64,000 nt of DNA from Rhodeus uyekii (lineage: Eukaryota > Chordata > Actinopteri > Cypriniformes > Acheilognathidae): contig JAWRVZ010000221.1 of NCBI GenBank assembly GCA_037043235.1, forward strand, positions 70,001 through 134,000, written 5' to 3'. Positions 50,500 through 62,605 of the stretch are shown piece after piece (positions within the stretch are counted from its first letter, which is position 1; each line of letters starts with the position of its first letter). The notes below the pieces were generated by a model. That model searched no databases and was not told where the DNA came from. It was given only the letters and a program-made list of their open reading frames with translations. The translations under genes and the position numbers were made by a program.

Positions 50500-51160
50500 C
50501 TACAACATGATAATAATAATAATAAACATACATTAGAGTTAATTTAAAAGAGAAAGATGCATTATATAAAAAGCAAAACAGAACACAATAAATATCACTT
50601 GTATGCAAGTCTAAAAAAATAAGTTTTAAGTGAAGATTTAAAAGCACTATAAGAGTCAGCATGTCTGATCTCATTGGGCAGAGCATTTCAGAGTTTGAGA
50701 GCAAAAGAAGAAAAAGCCCGGTCACCCATAGAGCGTAAACGTGTTGGAGGAACAATTTAAAAAACAGAATTAGATGAACGAAGATTGCGTCTTGGGGTGT
50801 ATGCAGTTAAAATTTCTGACAAATATTGTGCTGCTAAACCATGCAAGGCCTTATAGGTGAGCATTAGAATAAATAAAAAAACCCGAAACCTGACCGGGAG
50901 CCAGTACAGTGACTCCAAGATGGGAGTGATGTGTTCACTTGTCCTGGACCGTTTCGGGATTCTGGCCGCTGAGTTTTGAACATACTGCAGTTTGTATGTG
51001 AATGAATGAATATAAATTTGTGTGTCGTCTGCATAAAAATGAAAATTAAGACCCAAAGATCTGAGAAGTTGACCCAGGGGAAAAATGTACATACTAAAAA
51101 GCAAGGGACTCAAAACAGATCCCTGGGGAACTCCAAATTTCACTGTCCCATTCTGTTTAA
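50500..51160 (-). pseudogene. LINE reverse transcriptase C-terminus (Rex1/L2-like), decayed
   Basis: The minus-strand frame at 51143-50757 has FGVPQGSVLSPLLFSMYI and FHFYADDTQIYIHS (the YADD catalytic box), then after a deletion LQYVQNSAARIPKRSR and LESLYWLPVRFR. Further 3' (50730-50610) NALPNEIRHADSYSAFKSSL follows a stop where the family has Trp. A TTA-type microsatellite near 50508-50523 marks the 3' end. 5'-truncated and inactive. In itpk1 intron 5. Confidence 0.85.
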
Positions 51161-51919
51161 CCCTTTCGCACGTAAGTTTAAAATATTCTCGTTGATCCCC
51201 CAGCGTGAGTTATTTTAGGCGACCGGTATTTTTTCGAATGTTTCTCAACAATTATTATTGTGGAATTGCTTATCACATGACACACCACAGCCACAAAAGC
51301 TCTGAATGACAGATGTATCGCATTTATTTCAATTTTCTTTTTTATTCAAAATATTCACCACCTTGTTGGCTCAACTACCTGATATTCCTATTCTCAAATA
51401 TGTGGAAGTGAATGCGTTTTGTCGTTTAAAAGCCTTTATAATGCTCATGTTTGCTGTTCTATGATGCGCGACGGGCAGCCGCCGTGTTTTGTTTGCGCCG
51501 CAGTTCGGAGAAATTCAGTCACTTCTCTCGAAATGCATGAGTATTTGCAATGTGCAATGCAATGTGTATCTGATATGAATAAAACACCTCGTCAATCACC
51601 TCGTGATTGCCATTTCCTCTTTTATAGACATCAGTGTGTATTTTTTTACCTATAAATGTATTTTTTTACCAGTATGTGTCAGTGTTTAAATGTCTGAAAC
51701 CTAAAATAAACCTTATGTGTTTGAAAACACTGAATAGTTGTGATAAATGACAAGCTCTGAGCAAGTCCGTCTCGAGATTAGCGCCAGTCAACGAGCACAA
51801 ACACGTTTGAATTTAGAAGTTGATCACGTGACGCACTGAACGCTCTGATCACACCTGATGCACATAAACATTTTCGTCTTGATTATACAGTAATGATGAA
51901 TATTAATTAAAAACGTGTA

Positions 51920-52380
51920 CAGTAATACCTTGAGATACGAGTGTCCCGACATATGAGTATTCCGAGATACTAGCAAGCCTTCAAGCAAATTTTTGCTTTG
52001 AAATACAAGTAAAAATTTGAGATACGAGCACGCTTACAGACGGCGACGCTAGGTGTTTGAACACTCGGAGTAGCTCAAGCCTCACTCGTTCACTTCACGT
52101 TTTCGTTGATTTCTATAAGCATCTCCCGCAAGTCTTCCTGTGGTGTGTGTTATATACATTTATGGAGTAATTGCATATGATCTCCACTAGAGGCAGCTTG
52201 GTTTTACAGTGGAGGTTACCGGGGGCGACGAGTGATTCAGGAGTATTAAGCTGGGAGCAGCACGAGTTATGAGTGTTCAATAATAATAAATATGAGGTTC
52301 TGAGACATACATTATTGTGTGTGTAGTTTATCCAATACACAACACAGAAACACTACACTTCCTTATTTTGTTTGCGTAAT
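51920..52380. mobile_element. pogo/Tigger-like 'GAGATACGAG' element, copy 2, partial
   Basis: TA-CAGTAATACCTTGAGATACG start; longer than copy 1 by about 75-100 bp around 52080-52155. Right inverted end not found. Confidence 0.7.
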
Positions 52381-52636
52381 CTACGTTATCCTTCCTCCTC
52401 CTTCACACAAGCCGCTGCTGTAATGCCAAGTATACACTTGCCAAGCACCAGATGCGAGTAAAAATCTGTTGGCGAGTGTGTATGAAACGCTGTCACTCAC
52501 CAGTTGGCTGGTAACATTTTCATGAATTCTAACAACGTTTGACTTTGAACCAGTGTGAGCGACACTCGGGACAGTTGAAGGGTCAGTGCTGCATCATCAC
52601 GAAAGTTTAAGCCTCGACTATTTAAATATTCATCGT

Positions 52637-52802
52637 AGGCTTTCCTGTAGCTCAAACAGTAGAGTGTGGCGCTTGCAACGCCAATGTTATGGGTTCGATT
52701 CCCAGGGAAAGCAAGAACTGATTAGAATGTCAATGTGTTTCTTGAATGCAATGCAAGTCACTTTGGATAAATCATCTGATAAATGCAGAAATGTAAATGT
52801 GA
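52637..52802 (+). mobile_element. tRNA-derived SINE (copy 7)
   Basis: The best-preserved copy: 'ggctttcctgtagctcaaac', 'gggttcgattcccagggaaa', 'tttcttgaatgcaatgcaag', AAATGTAAATG end. Confidence 0.85.
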
Positions 52803-54800
52803 AGACGTACTAAACTCAGATCTTTCTCGTCATCTTGCACTTGAACGGACAAATTCACACCAAATAATATTTAAAAAAACAGGGAGTATCCAAGTAAACG
52901 CAGTCGGTTGCGTCTTAAGTGAACGTAAACATTTGAGAAATTAAACCACAAAGCAAAAAATTACTTGCAGCTCTTGACTGAATAACTTCTATAACTTTAA
53001 TAAGGATGTCTATGAAGACTATGCAGTTATTTTTACTTATTTTATTCAATTTCTGTACCTGGAACCTACTGTCAGATCTACTTGAAAACCCGAAAAACTG
53101 TATGTAAGTTTAATTTGTAATGTTTGTTAGATTGTATTTATTTGTGCTTTTGCTTCTAATTTGATAATTTTTTTCTGATTTTGTTACTGTTTGCTTGTCT
53201 TTAATAATGTTTTAAATGTTTTAGCTGTGGTGTGGAAATTGTGAATCTTCACTGGTATCTAAAATATTGGTCACATTACTGGCTTAGTTTCATGGACGGT
53301 CAAAAATATTTACATCCAGTACATTTTCTTAAGTCACTGGCCATTAACTGGTGTGTCAAAACCTTTGTTTCAGGCCCTTTTTAAAAGGATGCGAGGGTGA
53401 GTGAATATTAATGAAACTATTTAATCCTTTTAATCATTTATTTCTCCAAAATATCCATTTTATACTCGCCGTGCACAGACAGCATTTGGTTCTGCCCTGT
53501 ACTGATGCATATGTTCAGCTATATTTGTCTTAGTGGGCATCATGTGTGTCCGGGTTGTGTTGAACCAGACATGACAGATGGTTATGTAACAAAATCATCT
53601 GTAAGCCCTCAGTCTGTGTCTCTCCTTTTCTGCTTTTCTAGTTTTGCCCTCTTCTCAAAGCATCACACATTTTTTTTCAAGAAAACATGAAAGACATTTG
53701 AATTAAATGATATGCCAAGTAATAAACCAAACGTATTGCCATTAATCATATGTGTAATTAATTGCTAAAAAGGTCCTAAATGTAGAATTAAAAAATGCAC
53801 ATTCTTGAGTTCAGTGATTTAACCCCCTCAACACCCCCCCCCCCCCCGAAAAAAAAAGGTAATGCAGAGATAGCAAATGTCTTTCAACCACGCAGTATCA
53901 TTATTTATTTGTTACAATTGATCAAATGATCTCAGAAGTATAGGGATTAAAGTTCATGACCTTAAAAGATAAAAGAATCATGATCTTTAAAACCGTAATT
54001 CTCAGTTTATCCCGAATCAGCTCTAATCTTACAGAACTGTAGCAGCAATAAGACTATCAAGATTAAAACTGTGGTTTACTTGCAGGCTGAAAAAAAAAAA
54101 AGCTTTCTCCAATGGTAAGAAAATCTGAATTTTGTACAGGTCAGGACAAACAAATTGCAATAAGTTGCAACACGTAACAATTGACAGTTGTAACATTAAA
54201 CGCTGCAATGCAAATGACTCATTGGACGCCATCAGTACTTGTTTGCAACACACCACAACCACCAAATTACACTCTGGCCATCTGTTACCCTCCCCGTTTC
54301 TCTCGTCCTCTCACATTCACTGGCGGACACAGCGCCACATCCCTCTCTTTAGCAACCGTAAGCATGTCTGACAGTGGTTACCATAGCAACACAAGTGCCA
54401 GCCGCTCTACATACTCGAAGCGTAAGCAGCACCTTATTGGGTAAAGGGGTTTTCGATATTAAACGAGATAAAGTTATCAACATTTTTCATCTTCAGTGCT
54501 GCAATGCATTGTGGGATTACTTTTGTTGCTTCTATGCATGTGTGATTTTATGAAAGAACAGGGTTATTATCTGCTAGGGATGCGTTTTGACACTGATTTC
54601 CAGATTTGAAGCTCCAAATTCGATTTCGATTCAATATTTCAGTCAGAATGTTGATTCACTGTCGGCTGATCCAGATTTTCCTATCGACTGTTAGACGCTC
54701 ATTTAAGGGGGGAATATTAAACCATTACTAGATAAATTACGCTTCTGAACATACAAAGCCTTGTCTGAATGTTTGAAATAACTTTTAAATACATTGCTTC
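52803..54800. other. itpk1 intron 5, unassigned
   Basis: No gene supported. A poly(C)-poly(A) junction (about 53835-53858) is a low-complexity tract. Confidence 0.45.
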
Positions 54801-54804
54801 ATGC

Positions 54805-55165
54805 TTTGTAAGCATGATTAGCACACTGCTAACATAAATTAGCATGTTCCTAGCATGATTTAGAATGATTTAACATATCGCTAGCCTGTTCAAACATTTT
54901 TTTAACGAGAATTGGCACGTTGCTAGCATTATTAACGTGTTGTTAAATGTTGCTGTCATGATTTAACACGTTATTAGCATGTTTTAACTGTTCTATCAAG
55001 AATTAGCATGTTGGTGGCATGTTTAAATAATGTTGTTAACATGTTGCTAGAGTTATTTGCAATATTGTTAGAATGATTTAACATGTTCTTAGCTTGAATT
55101 AACATGTTGCTAATATGATTTAACACTTTGTTAGCCTGTTGCGACATCATTGCTAGCATGTTTTT
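54805..55165. repeat. TTAGCATGTTGCTAACATG-type minisatellite
   Basis: Degenerate 17-20-bp units such as 'attagcatgttcctagcatg' and 'aattaacatgttgctaatat'. Common in teleosts; directly precedes the polypyrimidine array. Confidence 0.8.
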
Positions 55166-55189
55166 TCTTTAAGCAAATTTCAATCCAAA

Positions 55190-58114
55190 CTGGACCTTTC
55201 CTTCTCCTTCACTCCTCTCTTCCCCCTCTCCTTTCTCCTCCTCTTCTCTCCTTCTCCAACTTCACTCCTTTCTTCCTCCTCTCCTTCTGCTCCTTCACTC
55301 CTCTTCTCCTCCTCTCCTCTCCTCTCTTCCACCACTCTCTTCTCCCCCTCTCCTTTCTCCTCTTCTTGTCTTCTCTCCTTCTCCACCTTCACTCCTCTTC
55401 TCCCCCTCTCCTTTCTTCCCCATCCTTCTCTCCTTTCTTCCTCCTTTCTCCTCTTCTCTCCTTCTCCAACTTCACTCCTCTTCTCCCCCTCTCCTCTCTT
55501 CCACCACTTTCTTCACTCCTCTCTTCCCCCTCTCCTTTCTCCTCCTCTTCTCTCCTTCTCCAACTTCACTCCTTTCTTCCTCCTCTCCTTCTGCTCCTTC
55601 ACTCCTCTTCTCCTCCTCTCCTCTCCTCTCTTCCACCACTCTCTTCTCCCCCTCTCCTTTCTCCTCTTCTTGTCTTCTCTCCTTCTCCACCTTCACTCCT
55701 CTTCTCCCCCTCTCCTTTCTTCCCCATCCTTCTCTCCTTTCTTCCTCCTTTCTCCTCTTCTCTCCTTCTCCAACTTCACTCCTCTTCTCCCCCTCTCCTC
55801 TCTTCCACCACTTTCTTCACTCCTCTTCTCCCCCTCTCCTTTCTCCCCCTCTCCTCTCTTCCACCACTTTCTTCACTCCTCTTCTCCCCCTCTTCTCTCT
55901 TCCACCACTTTCTTCACTCCTCTTCTCCCCCTCTCCTTTCTCCTTCTCTTCTCTCCTTCTCCAACTTCACTCCTCTTCTCCCCCTCTCCTCTCTTCCACC
56001 ACTTTCTTCACTCCTCTCTTCCCCCTCTCCTTCTCCAACTTCACTCCTTTCTTCCTCCTCTCCTTCTGCTCCTTCACTCCTCTTCTCCTCCTCTCCTCTC
56101 TTCCACCACTTTCTTCACTCCTCTCTTCCCCCTCTCCTTTCTCCTCCTCTTCTCTCCTTCTCCAACTTCACTCCTTTCTTCCTCCTCTCCTTCTGCTCCT
56201 TCACTCCTCTTCTCCTCCTCTCCTCTCCTCTCTTCCACCACTCTCTTCTCCCCCTCTCCTTTCTCCTCTTCTTGTCTTCTCTCCTTCTCCACCTTCACTC
56301 CTCTTCTCCCCCTCTCCTTTCTTCCCCATCCTTCTCTCCTTTCTTCCTCCTTTCTCCTCTTCTCTCCTTCTCCAACTTCACTCCTCTTCTCCCCCTCTCC
56401 TCTCTTCCACCACTTTCTTCACTCCTCTCTTCCCCCTCTCCTTTCTCCTCCTCTTCTCTCCTTCTCCAACTTCACTCCTTTCTTCCTCCTCTCCTTCTGC
56501 TCCTTCACTCCTCTTCTCCTCCTCTCCTCTCCTCTCTTCCACCACTCTCTTCTCCCCCTCTCCTTTCTCCTCTTCTTGTCTTCTCTCCTTCTCCACCTTC
56601 ACTCCTCTTCTCCCCCTCTCCTTTCTTCCCCATCCTTCTCTCCTTTCTTCCTCCTTTCTCCTCTTCTCTCCTTCTCCAACTTCACTCCTCTTCTCCCCCT
56701 CTCCTCTCTTCCACCACTTTCTTCACTCCTCTTCTCCCCCTCTCCTTTCTCCCCCTCTCCTCTCTTCCACCACTTTCTTCACTCCTCTTCTCCCCCTCTT
56801 CTCTCTTCCACCACTTTCTTCACTCCTCTTCTCCCCCTCTCCTTTCTCCTTCTCTTCTCTCCTTCTCCAACTTCACTCCTCTTCTCCCCCTCTCCTCTCT
56901 TCCACCACTTTCTTCACTCCTCTCTTCCCCCTCTCCTTCTCCAACTTCACTCCTTTCTTCCTCCTCTCCTTCTGCTCCTTCACTCCTCTTCTCCTCCTCT
57001 CCTCTCTTCCACCACTCTCTTCTCCCCCTCTCCTTTCTCCTCTTCTTGTCTTCTCTCCTTCTCCAACTTCACTCCTCTTCTCCCCCTCTCCTCTCTTCCA
57101 CCACTTTCTTCACTCCTCTCTTCCCCCTCTCCTTTCTCCTCCTCTTCTCTCCTTCTACTCCCCCTCTCCTCTTCTCCTCCTCTCCTCTCTTCCACCACTT
57201 TCTTCTCTCCTCTCTTCCCCCTCTCCTTTCTCCTCTTCTTGTCTTCTCTCCTTCTCCACCTTCACTCCTCTTCTCCCCCTCTCCTTTCTTCCCCATCCTT
57301 CACTCCTTTCTTCCTCCTCTCCTTCTGCTCCTTCACTCCTCTTCTCCTCCTCTCCTCTCTTCCACCACTCTCTTCTCCCCCTCTCCTTTCTCCTCTTCTT
57401 GTCTTCTCTCCTTCTCCACCTTCACTCCTCTTCTCCCCCTCTCCTTACTTCCCCATCCTTCTCTCCTTTCTTCCTCCTTTCTCCTCTTCTCTCCTTCTCC
57501 AACTTCACTCCTCTTCTCCCCCTCTCCTCTCTTCCACCACTTTCTTCACTCCTCTCTTCCCCCTCTCCTTTCTCCTCCTCTTCTCTCCTTCTACTCCTTC
57601 ACTCCTCTTCTCCTCCTCTCCTCTCTTCCACCACTTTCTTCTCTCCTCTCTTCCCCCTCTCCTTTCTCCTCTTCTTGTCTTCTCTCCTTCTCCACCTTCA
57701 CTCCTCTTCTCCCCCTCTCCTTTCTTCCCCATCCTTCTCTCCTTTCTTCCTCCTTTCCTTTCTCCTCTTCTCTCCTTCTCCAACTTCACTCCTCTTCTCC
57801 CCCTCTCCTCTTCTCCTCCTCTCCTCTCTTCCACCACTTTCTTTTCTCCTCTCTTCCCCCTCTCATTTCACCTCATCTTGTCTTCTCTCCTTCTCCACCT
57901 TCACTCCTCTTCTCCCCCTCTCCTTTCTTCCCCATCCTTCTCTCCTTTCTTCCTCCTTTCCTTTCTCCTCTTCTCTCCTTCTCCAACTTCACTCCTCCTC
58001 TCCTCTCTTCCAAAACTTTTTTCTCTCCTCTCTTCCCCCTCTCCTTTCACCTCATCTTGTCTTCTCCCCTTCTACTCCTTCACTCCTCTTCTCCCTCTCT
58101 CCTCTCTTCCCCCT
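55190..58114. repeat. 2.9-kb polypyrimidine satellite array, nested higher-order repeats
   Basis: Almost entirely C and T on the + strand, with short blocks such as 'ctccaacttcactcctcttc', 'ctcttccaccactttcttca' and 'ttcttccccatccttctctc'. The marker 'ctccttctgctccttcactc' recurs at 55281, 55585, 56187 and 56491, so intervals are 304, 602 and 304 bp and the larger period is 906 bp. Long open frames on both strands are by-products. In itpk1 intron 5. Confidence 0.95.
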
Positions 58115-58842
58115 TTAATGCACAATCATGTGTGCATATTACACATTTTGATCATGTGTAGAGGTGAGGAGGCTTGTCTCATGAGTGCACAAATGGAGAG
58201 AGAGAGAGAGAGATTGATGTGGAGAAAGTGTAGCACAGGATGCATTCACTGCACTGTACAGTAAAAGTGTTTATCTTCAGTAAGAGACAACTGACACTGA
58301 ATGTAGAGCTGACAGAATCCAGTGAATGAAACTGAAGCAGATGAGTGACAGAAGCTGAATCTGAGAGGAGTAGATCTGTGAAGATCTCGCTGACATCTAC
58401 AGGACAGGAGGTGCATTGCAGGTCGTGTTCAGCAGACTTTTAAAGTGTCTATTAAAAAAAAGCATAGAAGAATAATAAAATAATTGTGTATGGAGGTTAA
58501 TTATTTTGAATCTTTTGGTATCTGGCTCGGGGGACGGAGGTGTGATGTATGCTTCAGTTGAAGATTCCCCCACCAGTGTTCAGCAGCACACAGGAAGTCG
58601 CCCCCACACTGGTGCCGTAATGAATGCTGTTTGTCATCTGAGTACACACTCATTTCTTAATGAGACGCCTGGCTCCACTCTCATCCATATGACTCATGCA
58701 CATCCTGAAGAGCTTCACCTAAGCATTGTCTTGCTGTCTTACATTCCTCCTCCTCGTGGAGACAAAGCAGGACACAATTTGTTTGTGCAGGAGTGTTTGA
58801 GACTTTATAAGGCAAAGATTCACACCTTTGTTTCATCCGTAG
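58115..58842. other. itpk1 intron 5, unassigned
   Basis: A short (GA)n at about 58195-58215; no gene or named repeat seen. Confidence 0.45.
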
Positions 58843-58844
58843 TT

Positions 58845-59995
58845 TATGGAAGCCCTTTTCCGCCACATAAGAAAAAAAAATTAAACTCGAAATTATGACT
58901 TACTAAGTCATAATTATGGCTTTCTGTCTTCGAGCACATTGATCCAAACAAAAACCGGATGAACTGTGAACATAAGGAATACTTTAATCGTGGTTTTACT
59001 TGCGTTATTAGTGGAACGATATAGCGCTGAGCAAATGCACTCTTGAAACGATTTAGAGCAAGAACAAACTTTGGCGCAGAAATAACAAAACGGACATTGC
59101 AGCTTTCATTGTACAACAACTTTAAACCTCTGGCCGATGTCATGGTTATAGATGGATCCACAAAGTTATGATACACGTGCCTCCTCAGTCTCAAATCAAC
59201 CCCTTCACCATATAAAAGCTGCAACGGAACTTGCACCGTTTCCCTGTCAGTTACAAAACCTTTTTTTTTTTGGTGCATCCATCTATAATCATGACATTGG
59301 CCAGAGGTTTGAAGTTGTTTTAATTTTATCATTAGTAAAACTACTATTAAAGTATTCCTTATGTTCACAGTTTATTCTGTGTCGGATCAATGTACTCGCA
59401 AGACATTTCAAATCTCATAATTATGACTTAGTAATTCATAATTTCGACTTAGTAGCTCATAATTTCGACTTAAGTCATAAATACAATTTAATAATTCATA
59501 ATTTCAGCTTAAGTTATAATTATGACTTAGTATGTCATAATTTCGATTTATGAAGTCATAATTTCGCCTTAGGAAGTTATAATTTCGACTTAGTAATTCA
59601 TAATTTTCAACTTAGTAATTCATAATTTCGATTCAGTAATTCATAATTTCAGCTTAAGTTATAATTATGACTTAGTATGTCATCATTTAGACTTTTATCT
59701 CATAAATTCGACTTAGTATGTCATCATTTCGACTTATCTCATCATTTCGACTTAGTATGTCATTTCGACTTTTATCTCATCATTTAGACTTTTATCTCAT
59801 CATTTAGACTTTTATCTCATCATTTAGACTTTTATCTCATCATTTAGACTTTTATCTCATCATTTAGACTTTTAACTCATCATTTCGACTTTTATCTCAT
59901 CATTTCGACTTAGTATGTCATCATTTCGACTTAGTAAGTCGTGATTTCAACTTAGTCGTAATTTCTCTTTTTTGTGGCGGAAATGGGCTTCCATA
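58845..59995. mobile_element. TIR element with internal hairpin and AGTCGAAATTATGA tandem repeats
   Basis: Terminal inverted repeats tatggaagcccttttccgcc aca (58845-58867) and tgtggcggaaatgggcttcc ata (59973-59995) differ at one of 23 positions. Inside, a large inverted pair (about 58895-59160 against 59265-59440) shares 'aacataaggaatactttaat' and 'aaacctctggccgatgtcat'-type segments. Tandem 'cataatttcgacttagtaat' and 'tcatcatttagacttttatc' units fill 59400-59965. No transposase; no clear target duplication. The right end also occurs at 7411-7434. Confidence 0.8.
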
Positions 59996-60809
59996 GTACT
60001 TATATCCACACGTGCTATTGTGTTTAATCCCTTTTATTAACAGAATTCAAACCCGATCAGATAAAACAAGGGATTGCAAAGAGACAAAAATTGCTTTCTT
60101 GTCTGAAACTGCACTTTTTCTCTGTCTTTGTGAGAAAATTGAGTCTGTCATCTCAGATGTTCAGTTTAACCATTTTTACAAATTGGGAAGAATGTCAGAT
60201 TTGGCAAAGCCAATATTGTGTGTTTTTTTTTTTTTTTTTTTGTAACAAATGGAGATCGTATTTTGTAACAAATGTCCGGCAGGATCAGAGCCCAAACTCC
60301 ATAGCGATGCTTTATAAACGTGTTCTAAACATTCCATAAACGTCACATAAACGTCTCGGCCGGCTCCGGCAGGTCTGCAGAGAGTTTAAAGTGTTTAGAC
60401 AGAGCGGAGATTGATGCTGGACCCTCGCTGAGCCAGAAACAGGAACATCACTAAGCGTTTGTACCTGCTAAAGAGGAGCTCATTACTCTTTCCCTTTTAT
60501 TTACAGAACGTCTCTTAGCTCATTTAAATGGAATCTCCATTTCTAATAATAAGTTGTGTATTAGCAGTCACAAACGGCTTAACATCTCTGCACTGAAGCC
60601 TTGTGCAAAAACCGCTTCTAGAGCTTTGCCTGTGATGTGCCGTCGATTGCCAAAGTAAATAATCTCGGCTTGTTCCTCAGTTTGGAAAATCAACCAACAA
60701 AAAACTGATTCAAGTTGATGGGGCAAGCGTTCGAGAAGGGTTAAAAGCAGAAATGTGTAGCTGTGCATACAGGAAATAATCAGGTTTTTATGGTAACTGG
60801 GTTATTTTG
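59996..60809. other. itpk1 intron 5, unassigned
   Basis: Contains a T-run at about 60223-60241. No gene. Confidence 0.45.
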
Positions 60810-60945
60810 CATTTACATTCATGCATTTATCCAAAGCGACTTACTGCATTCAAGAAACGCATTGAATCAGTTCTTGCTTTCCCTGGGAATCGAACCCATG
60901 ACCTTGGCGTTGCAAGCTCCAATCTCTACTGATTGAGTTACAGTA
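60810..60945 (-). mobile_element. tRNA-derived SINE (copy 8)
   Basis: Read on the minus strand: tRNA-like head with 'gggttcgattcccagggaaa', then 'ttcttgaatgcagtaagtcg', and an end shortened by about 10 bp in the tail. Confidence 0.8.
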
Positions 60946-61978
60946 GAGTTTTCTTCACGTAAATGATACTTGTGGATAGTTGTGTAATTGGATCTCTAAA
61001 TACAGGTGTAAACAGGGTTAAAAAGTTTTGATCTTGTTCACTTTCAGAGATAGTCTTAAGTACATTCGTCCGGATTCGTAGTGAAACCCTCATGTGGTCA
61101 AATGTGTTCGAACAGCCACAAAAGACCATCTACTCTCCACCGACTGACTTAAGTAAACATTATAGGAAGAGATCTAGCCAGATGAGATTTAAACTTTGTC
61201 GGCTGAATACCCAAGTTTGGTGTGAAGATATAAATGCACCAAGCAAAATGTTCTCTCACCATTCCTGATTTCTAACACTCAAGTCTAGCAGCTTTCAGAG
61301 CAGAAACGACAGCTGATGTTCTCCGGGTGTTTTTACGCCGTCTCTAGGTGTTCATGTGTAAATTGCATGAGTTTATTTTGTTCATTAGATAGAGAGATCT
61401 GAAAAAGCCCATACATTTACCCACCCATAGGGACAGAAAATCAGGGAAATCAGGACAGAAGTGGACAAAAGCCATGGATTAAAACACCAGGTGTCTCGCT
61501 CGTCTAATAGTGATCCGATCGAACAAAACACATCTTAATACTAGTAAACACGGCCTAAGTAACAAGTTGGAAATACTTTCTAGCTGAACGTGTAAGTCTG
61601 GATGCTCATTGTGGTTGAAATGTTTGTAAATTGTAAGAGAAGGTTCCTCACACACTAAACCGCTTATCGGTCTTAAACAGGAGATTGCCATTGCCCTTTT
61701 TTACTGGCTTTCATAAACGCTTATCTAAGCTTCCTCTGGAATAGAAGAACAAAAGTCTAGCAGCTGGATAAATTAACCAGCTCTGATAAGAAAACAGCAC
61801 CGCTTTCTCCATTTTAAAAACTAGACAAAACAGGAAGTGAATGACAAGCTTGCGATTTTTGTTTCTGCATGAGGACTTTGACCAATCAGTGATGACCTTG
61901 TCTGTCGACTATGTGTTCTTGTTGACTTTTTGTCAGTCATTTTTGCAAGTTAAATATATTAAATATGAAAACTACATC
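60946..61978. other. itpk1 intron 5, unassigned
   Basis: No gene or named repeat recognised. Confidence 0.45.
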
Positions 61979-61998
61979 ATTAAAACGTTTGGGGTCAG

Positions 61999-62053
<55 letters not shown>

Positions 62054-62605
62054 CGAAATTAATAATTTTATATGCAAGGATGCATTAAATTGATCAAAAG
62101 TGACACTAAAGAAATTTAAATTAAATAAATGAAGTTTGTTCAAACCTTCTTTTATCAAAATTAATAATTTTATTCTGCAAGAAAGCATTAAATTGATCAA
62201 AAGTGACAGTAAAGAAATTAAAAATAAATAAATGAAGTTTGTTTGAACCTTCTATTTATCAAAATTAATAATTGTATAATTCATTTATAGTTATAAATAT
62301 ATATAAAACTGTAAATTATAATTATTATAATTTAATAATTAATTAATTATTAAAATTAATTTACACTCCTTAAAACGGTTTGGGGTCAGTAATATAAATA
62401 AATAAAATTAATAATTTTATTCTGCAAGGAAGCATTAAATTGATCAAAAGTGACACTAAAGAAATGTAAATAAAATCAATGAATACTGAAAAAAGTATCA
62501 TGGTTTCCACAAGTATTAACTATTTTCAGAATTGATAATAATAGAAATGTTTCTTGAGCATCAAATCATCATGTGACTATTGACTGGAGTAATCACAAAA
62601 ATTAA
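61979..62605. repeat. carp-type TTTGGGGTCAGTAA dispersed repeat, partly triplicated
   Basis: 'taaaacgtttggggtcagta' opens it and 'gaaatgtttcttgagcatca' with 'catgtgactattgactggag' closes it, as in the abundant cyprinid repeat I know from zebrafish. An inner block ('gcattaaattgatcaaaagt', about 62080, 62188 and 62432) occurs three times. A (TA)n at 62002-62048 lies inside. Confidence 0.7.

Noticed and set aside
49118..52802. tRNA genes suggested by GGTTCGATTCC boxes
   Set aside because: The same head is always joined to the same LINE-like tail in nine copies, so these are SINEs, and no complete cloverleaf is kept.
54132..54444. Overlapping open frames of 79 and 87 codons
   Set aside because: No recognisable domain, no conserved splice sites, and two different frames are open over the same stretch.
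55150..58264. Open frames of 1003 and 864 codons on + and shorter Lys/Glu-rich frames on -
   Set aside because: They are made only of Ser/Pro/Leu/Phe or Lys/Glu/Arg from the C/T repeat; several frames on both strands stay open at once, as expected where stop codons cannot occur in such low-complexity DNA.
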